A stretch of 38,422 nt of DNA, taken from NCBI GenBank assembly GCA_001970855.1, contig LSSN01000320.1:1-38422 (forward strand). The letters run 5' to 3'. The first letter of the stretch is position 1; every line of letters begins with the position of its first letter. Source of the DNA: Smittium culicis (taxonomy: Eukaryota > Kickxellomycota > Harpellomycetes > Harpellales > Legeriomycetaceae). The position numbers and the translations under genes are program-made. The notes beneath the pieces are model-generated. The model saw nothing but the letters and a program-made list of their open reading frames with translations, was not told the DNA's origin and made no database searches. Positions 31,360-38,422 of the stretch are shown one piece after another.

Positions 31360-31683
31360 TTTATATAATTTGAGATTCCGTTACCTCTTTCAAGTGGATA
31401 TACTCTTAATTTGTTGTCATCCATGATTCGCAGGCTATATTTAATCAGATTATTTATAAGGCTTTTAATCAATTTAACCCAATATATTACACGCCTTTGT
31501 GATTTAATTAGCAAGTGTATTTCGCTTATTTGTTTTGCCAGTTCAAAAGCTATCAGCAGTACTCGAAAAACTTGAATCAATGCCTCTATAAAAACAAAGG
31601 CATCACTAGCTGAATTACGTTTATATTTGTAATTCTTTTTTAATTTGCTTACCAAGCGTTAACCAAGTATTCAGTAACTCCAT
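31248..31683 (-). pseudogene. Gene fragment, possibly PEX16-like, ending inside a miniature element
   Basis: From ATG at 31683 a 31-base exon can be spliced through a 43-bp GT-AG intron (31652-31610, GTAAGC to TTCAG) to a long open frame. The non-repeat part is about 100 residues, hydrophobic and basic, including FIEALIQVFRVLLIAF and SQRRVIYWVKLIKSLI, followed by RVYPLERG. The basic-hydrophobic segment leading to PLxR recalls the peroxin Pex16, which sits in the peroxisome/ER membrane. Similarity is judged by eye and is weak, and most of a normal Pex16 (over 300 aa) is missing. From about 31359 downward the frame is simply the miniature element. It is best regarded as a disrupted remnant. Confidence 0.35.
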
Positions 31684-32318
31684 TTTACCAACTATAATTC
31701 AAGAAATTATTTTTAGCTCCACATGTTTAGATAATAATTTCTAATCAATTTGCGACATTCTTTTATCTATAAAATTCAACCATGCAAAGGTTAATAAAGC
31801 AAATTCTTTTTTTAAACCCACCCCCATTATGCGATAATTTTATATAGCAAATTTGAAAATATTTCTTTGTTTTTAACCTAAAATTAATTACATATCCAAA
31901 GTTAACTTTTTTTTTAATTATATTGTTGATATCTAAAGCAATATAAAAAAACTTTAAAATTGAGATTCATTCACATAAAGCTTTGCTATAAAAAACATCT
32001 AATTCCAATATCTATAGATAATAGAAAATTTTTATAAGAGCAATTGAGGGATCTGTAATTTAATTCCTGTCGCAAACATTAAAATAAGAAACTTAGTATG
32101 CTCATAAAAGTCTGTTTTGATATATTCAACTTGGTCTTTATTATATTTTAGTGATTTTTGACTTTTATATCTATTATCTCACCAATAATTTAATTATAAT
32201 TCATAAATTAAAGTTGCAAGCTAAAATTGTGACTAAGCAAACGGAAATGTTCATGGTAAATTCTATATAGATAACTTTCTAGCATTAAAAGTGATAGTGA
32301 GAAAATTCCTCCGACTAT
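31684..32318. other. AT-rich intergenic DNA
   Basis: Nothing supportable seen: no open frame of note and no repeat copy. Confidence 0.5.
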
Positions 32319-32510
32319 TTAACCATTTCCCGTTGATCACACTTTAAAATAGCTAAAATATTGATTCTTTAGCTATTTATAAGTAAATTTATATTTGCTA
32401 CTATTCAACAAGTCCATAGCCTTATTTGGTTTGGAATTTAGGTATTTATATTGAATCAGTCGACTATATTTGGCTGATAGAAGACGGCCTACCACGCATG
32501 AAAGGTTTAA
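32319..32510 (-). mobile_element. TTAA/CCCTTTC miniature element, copy J
   Basis: A 192-bp copy with TTAA at 32319-32322 and 32507-32510. The tail reads CCATTTCCCGTTGATCACAC and the head end ACGGCCTACCACGCATGAAAGG. It is moderately diverged and isolated from the cluster at 12.5-24.3 kb. Confidence 0.85.
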
Positions 32511-35500
32511 TTACTTTGGAATTTAATCAAGGTTTAATAATTAAAAAAATTTTTTTATTTATTTATGTTTATGGGTGGTTATTTTAAGTATACAGACCTT
32601 TTACATTAAATAATTTCCTAAACGCCAGATTTAGTCTTGTTTTATAAAAATAAATTGGAGAAACTCATCCAGTGAAATTCACGATAAAACCAATAGTTTT
32701 ATCTAATTCACATTTATTAAATAAATTTTCTTTGAAAAAAACTCCCACTATGCTAAAAACTTTCACCAGCTTATTTTTAAAATAAACACGGAAGAAAAAA
32801 AATTCTATTAGAATCTATTTTAAAGATTGATTTTTATAGCCATTCAAATTTTTATAAAACGAATATTACTTTTTTAAAAGTTGATTAAGCATTTCTAATC
32901 AGTTAATATGAACATATTTTAATCATCAAAAAAAATCTTTGAACGCGGCACTTTATTGACAAGCAAACAATGATAGAAACTAATAATTAAAAGAAAATAT
33001 TTGATTTGGTTCAAGACATAAAAAATCTTATATCTTTATAAAATTAAATTCATCTATTCGCATATCAGCTGTATACCTAATGGGGTTGAGGTCATCATAC
33101 CAACCAAAATACTCTCATAAAAAATCATTCAACTATTAACAAAAGTTCTATCTGTTAAACTTTTATTGAAACGAAACTATTTTGACACATGATTTTGGTT
33201 AAAATCTTCTTTCAGGGTTTTATGTTTTAATGTGAATGATTTCATTAAAATTATAGGCATACCACAAAAAAAATTTTTTGGGGAAATATAATAAATATTA
33301 TTAAATTCTTTGGTGTATCTAATACTATATTACAATAATAAAATTTAGATATAAATTTCATTTCTTAGCTTTATAATTCTTTGATAGAAATTTATACTAC
33401 TTATTTTATTATATTTGCTGTAATTTTAACTTTGAAGCGATTCCCAGAGTGTATGGGGCTGCTAGAACATCAGAGGATGGTCGGTTGGAAAAAATGTTTT
33501 ATATTATTCTTTATATACTTTTAGATTATTTTTAATAAGCTCATTTAGATATAAAAAAAACTGAAATTGTACTTAGTTATAGGGGGGGGAATACTATAAT
33601 TCTATCCTTATCTATATGGCTAAAAACACTATAATTCTATTTTTTTTATAGTGGGTATAATACTGAATTTTTTTTATTAGCATTAGTGGGGGAAAAAAAT
33701 CAAGTACAGTAATCTTCGATCTATTAATATAGTAAATTATTCATTTATAAGCTAGCTTTTTAAAATATCATTTCTTGAACTAAAAATAGCAAATCGATAT
33801 GAAAAAAACAATTAAAAAATGTAATAATACTTTTAAAGTATTATAAAAAATTGGGGGATAAAAAATCTGAGAAAAAAATTTTTTAAAAGAAAAGACTAGG
33901 GATAAAAAAAATTCTCTGACTACTTAGTGTTGCTCTTTATTTCTCATGCCATCGATAAATTTTATATGTGTTAAAAACACTCCATTGATTTAAAATTTTT
34001 ATTTTATGGGCTAAATTTATTTACTCAATATAAAAATATGTGTTTTGGAATATTTCAGCTTCGTGGCTAATAATAGCACTTCTTGTTAAATAAATTCGGC
34101 TTTATATAAAACAAAATAAAAATTTAAATGTTTATGTAACTAATTTTCTATTATTTTTACTACTAAATGTATATTTCTAATTAAAAATATTATTTTGAAG
34201 CTGTAACTAACGAGATTTGAAAATTTTGCAAGAATTTATTTCATATAGTATAGTAGAACATAACTGGAATTCGTTTTCCATGCGTACCTTTTATATCTTT
34301 AAAAAGTTTTAATTCATGAATTACACATATATAAACAATTTGAAAGTATATTTTAATACTTTATTTGTTTAAAAATACTAGAATATTCAGACCTGACCTA
34401 TGATAAAAGTGCATACTATTATATAGATAGCTAAATTATTATCGCCTTAAATCTTATTTTTGGATTTAGTAAGCAATAATTATCACAATAATCTATTTTT
34501 TACAATGATTATTATATTTTGATTTAATAAAAATAACTTTATAGTTATTTTAGTTATATTTATATTAATTTATAAGGTATAAAAATAAAAATAAGGTGAG
34601 TGGGAGGCTCTTTTGAAAAGCAGAAATTTTATAAAATTCTATTTTATTTTCTAATTTTGACTAGAAAAATATTTTTATATTTAGTCCTTTAAAAGATAAT
34701 ATATTTTTATATAAATTTAAAAGCATAATTAATAAAAAAAATAAGATAAAAATTTTATCATTTCATTATCAACTCTGATATAAATTAATGAATAAAAATT
34801 GCTTTGGTTTAAATTTTATTCTCTATAAATTAATAAGTAACGATATAAAATATACCATTTAAAATTTTTAATTAGTACATATTAAAATATAAACTTTTTT
34901 GATATTATTTTATTTATTAGGTATGTATTCAGTATTTAATATAAGGTAAATAAAGAGCGTGGGAAAAAATTATGTAGATTTTGAATTAAATTTTTGTGTG
35001 AAACACCATTTACTATAAATTTATATCAGCTCTGTTTTAAATGTTTTCCATATCTTGCAGTTGTATATAATTGGGTTTAGCTATACATTCAATTTATTTT
35101 TAAAATCCGTCAATGCTTTTCGGATTTTTTTCTATGAATTCTTTTTAGATACTGCCAAAAATATTTAATTTGATTTATTTATGAGCTCCGTGAATTCAGA
35201 GCAAGTGATACCATTGATTTCTGATAAAAAATAGTAATTGCTTCAATTTTATTCGTTTTTTGGGTTATTATCCTGGTTAGGTGTAAATTATCCAAGTTTT
35301 ACCTTTTCTGTACTATGCTAATATTGATTTTATCGACTATATTTGAATAAAGATTATATAAATAATCATAATATTAATTTTCAACAAGATTCAAAATTAT
35401 GTGACTCCATAATCTTGAATTCCTTCTTTTTTGTTTATTTTTTGGTGAGGCAATTTGTAAATTAAGATAAATTATTCTAAAAACCTTATTAAAACAGATG

Positions 35501-38266
35501 ATTTTACTTTTTATATGAGAATACGAAAATAATACACTCTTTTTTTCTAAAAATACTCTTGAACTCGTAAAATTCCTCTCCACAAAATGTAATAAATCTT
35601 CAGATAATGCTTTATTCATAAAAATATTTCCTTTTGTCAATACTTATATTAATGATTTTGATTTTTTTATTTAGTTACCAATTATTAAAAAGCCACTATT
35701 TCTCTTAATTGTTAATTATTTGGAAATAAATTCATATTATCTTGTCGTAAAAAATTAAAAAGGTAAACCCAAGATTTTTTTAAAAAAAAATTTTCTGAGC
35801 AAGGATCTCAAAATATCATGAGTAATTTTGAATACTTTTTAACAAGATACTAATTATAAATTAATGTAAATTCTAGAGTTTTTAGAGTTTATCTATTATT
35901 TTCTCGTTAAATATTTTTTGATAATTTTCTATTCAATTAATAGGAACTAATGAAAATATTTTTATTGTATATTTTTTGTTTATATTTATATTTTTATTCC
36001 CCTTTTAAATTTATAAATCCAAATTTTTTCACCATTAAATTAGTTTAAATATAATTTTGTATAAATGGGGCATCCATAGAATTTTTTTTGCACCATTTTT
36101 CATTCTCTTTGTTTATTTTTAAAATTTTAATTAGTTTTATATACAATATACTCCACAAACTTTATTTTTCAAACTAAAACAGTTTTTACATATTTAAAGA
36201 AAAGTTGTATATTATTTTATCTTGTCTTTAAAACACAAAAGCATTAACTTGAAATATTGAAATATAAAACGATAATAATTTTTTAGATGTCAATAAAATA
36301 ATTAAAAGGTTTAAAATGTGATAATTTTTTTTTAATTTTAATTAAATATCAAAAATTATAATTATAAAAGCCTATCAGATTTTTTCTTTCAAATATTTAT
36401 TTTAGAAAAAAAATTTTTTCTGAATGATTCTACATAGAGATATTTATAGCAAATAATAAAATCAATTAATAATTTTAAAGACACAAAAAAATGAATACTA
36501 AATTTTTGATCATTAATTTTGATTTTCCTTTAAGGATATTATAAGTCACAAAAGCTCAAAAATAGTTAAAATAATTGGTTAAAATTTAAAGCTTTTTTGA
36601 AATTTTTTTGGAGTTAATTAAAGATATTGTTAGATATTTCTATTTATACATTTTATTTTCAAGATAATAAAATTTAAGTATTATTCATAAATTTTCATTC
36701 AATTTTTTCAGTATTTTATATTCCGAAATATCCGCGCTTCCGATTGATGTGATTATTCCTATTTTTATAAGGGCTAATAATATTTTATTTAGCGAATATA
36801 AAATTTTTTTACAGAATATAATAGAAATTTATCATGAAAGAAAAAGATAGGAAAATTTTGAATTTATCAAGACTTAAAACTTTCAATTTCTCCTGTTTCT
36901 ATGTTGAGCATATTTTTTTTAATTCTTTCTCATTCGTTTGAACTAGTATGTATTATTGAAATTTTTTGTAAACTTTTTTTCGTTTTTAGGATTTTTTGAA
37001 TATCTAATAAAGTGTATTAGAATTTAGGATTTTTTTATAACCTCATTTATATTCTTTATCTGTTGAGATTCTTTATAGCTAATGGATGTACTACTTCTAT
37101 TTTTTGTAATTGAGCTTTTTTTTATTTAACTGGGAAACATATCGAGTTAATCTATATTTATAGGCATATTGTTTATATATACTCTTGGCTAGAAAAAAAC
37201 TACTTAATACAGATTAACATCCTTTCTTTCTTTTTTTTATAGTGGTAAAAATATAAATTCTGGATATTTTCTAGAGAATCGAAAAATTTACAATTTTATT
37301 TTACCTCTAAAATGAATTTACTCCATATTTATATTTTCTTGAATTTTTTAATTCCACATTGGTATAAAAGATAAAGGTATCTTATTATCTTAGGATCAAT
37401 ACGAATATTATGTACTTTATTTTATTGAAAGCTTCTATAACTATTTGTTACAATACCCAAATTATCGAACAAAGGCTTTAATTATTATATTTTATTTTTA
37501 GAGAAGTGTGAAATATCCCTTTATAAACTTTTCATTGATTTTATAATGAATTATTGTCCAATGAATATACATTGAACTTTAAAAAATATTATTTCTGATT
37601 TCATTTAAAAATCTAAATACTTTTGTTAATTATCTTTTAATTTCATTATTATGTTATTGATACCTATTTAGTATGTGCATTCGTTTTTAATTTGGCAATT
37701 TGATGTAAAAATTCCTTTTTTTATCTATAAGTTATCTTTATTGATAGTTTCCATAGATATATAATTACATAAATAATTAAAATTAACTTTTGATGCATCT
37801 TCATATTTCCATTCTTTTATCTTTCCATTTTTTTTTTGCCATTTTTCTTGATAATTTTAATCAATAATTTCCAAAAACTAGTTTTTTTTTCATTATTAAA
37901 ATTTTATTTTATTAGTGTCTATTATCAAAAAACAGTAGTAGCTTTTTATACAGTTTTAATAGGCTATATAGATCGAATTATTCCTATTTTTATCACAATA
38001 AACGTACATAAAATTTTTATATAATAGTTACAATAAATGATAATTTATTTTTGTTCAATAAAAAGAGAATTATAAGATACTAAACTAATATAGATTTAAA
38101 TTTATTTTTGAGTTTTTCTTAGCATTTAGTTATAATAAAATCTAATAAATATAAGTTCATGGTCGCTATAATTGAAGCCGAATGAAAAAAAAACTGCGAA
38201 ATCCTTATAAGATTAAAATTTTAATTCAAAATTACTTTTTTTAAAGCTTTATCCCATATTTACCTC
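32511..38266. other. Long AT-rich gene desert
   Basis: No gene is supportable. Local points: near 33420-33495 a less AT-rich pocket carries a short protein-like minus-strand stretch. Near 33573-33645 there are a G9 run and a duplicated ACTATAATTCTAT. At 35374-35640 there is an unsupported minus-strand open stretch without a good start. The final 430 bases before the hexamer array include only low-complexity frames. Confidence 0.5.
35374..35640 (-). CDS. Doubtful open stretch, 88 codons, unidentified
   Basis: The first ATG in frame gives about 81 residues starting MNKALSEDLLHFVERNFTSS and ending in a basic KRRNSRLWSHIILNLVEN. Composition is better mixed than that of random desert frames. No family was recognised. 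It may be a transposon remnant. Confidence 0.18.
   Translation of the reverse strand: MTKGNIFMNKALSEDLLHFVERNFTSSRVFLEKKSVLFSYSHIKSKIICFNKVFRIIYLNLQIASPKNKQKRRNSRLWSHIILNLVEN

Positions 38267-38422
<156 letters not shown>

Noticed and set aside
37836..38024. 62-codon plus-strand open frame near the right end
   Set aside because: Its composition is that of random AT-rich DNA (Phe, Ile, Tyr, Lys), with no motif.

Overview
This looks like nuclear DNA from a very AT-rich eukaryote, most likely a fungus and plausibly an early-diverging (zygomycete-grade) one. The reasons are GT-AG introns of about 45-340 bases, a two-module HtrA protease of the Nma111/Ynm3 type, eukaryotic V-ATPase and cytosolic ribosomal protein genes, a LINE, and a Mutator-like transposon. 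The lineage is an inference: nothing here names a species. Real genes stand out as islands of clearly higher G+C in long, stop-dense AT-rich DNA.

Layout. 1-3620 (-): a decaying LINE cut by the left window edge, with an ORF1 remnant carrying a CCHC knuckle, an open endonuclease frame, and a frameshifted reverse transcriptase that still shows YADD. 3621-5700: empty AT-rich DNA. About 5700-8758: a degenerate Mutator-like (MULE) transposon bounded by long imperfect inverted repeats, with a recognisable transposase pseudogene and SWIM finger. 8759-12550: empty except for faint coding traces near 10.15-10.72 kb. 12.5-24.3 kb: a region sown with ten copies plus one half-copy of a ~197-bp miniature element ending in TTAA-CCCTTTC, best explained as piggyBac-type. 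Four real genes or gene-like units sit in or beside it: VMA16 (V-ATPase c'' subunit, -), RPS17 (eS17, +), a 30-codon open frame, and a BAX-inhibitor/LFG membrane protein (-). 25389-28550 (+): a large intronless NMA111-like protease gene. 28.8-28.95 kb: a tiny 5'-truncated retro-insertion with poly(A) and an 11-bp target duplication. 30350-30715 (-): a small secreted protein resembling one beta/gamma-crystallin repeat. 31168-31683 (-): a gene fragment (perhaps PEX16-like) that runs into a second 192-bp miniature element. That second family has another copy at 19875-20066. An eleventh full copy of the piggyBac-type element lies at 32.3 kb. 32511-38266: a gene desert. The window ends inside a pure CATATA hexamer array of at least 26 units.

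The cellular genes do not form a pathway. They are ordinary housekeeping or secreted genes, each with its own transcription unit. The most notable content is the mobile DNA: two miniature families recognised here only by comparing copies within the window, a MULE with matching termini, and a structurally complete small retro-insertion. I found no convincing tRNA, rRNA or snRNA gene and no CRISPR array.
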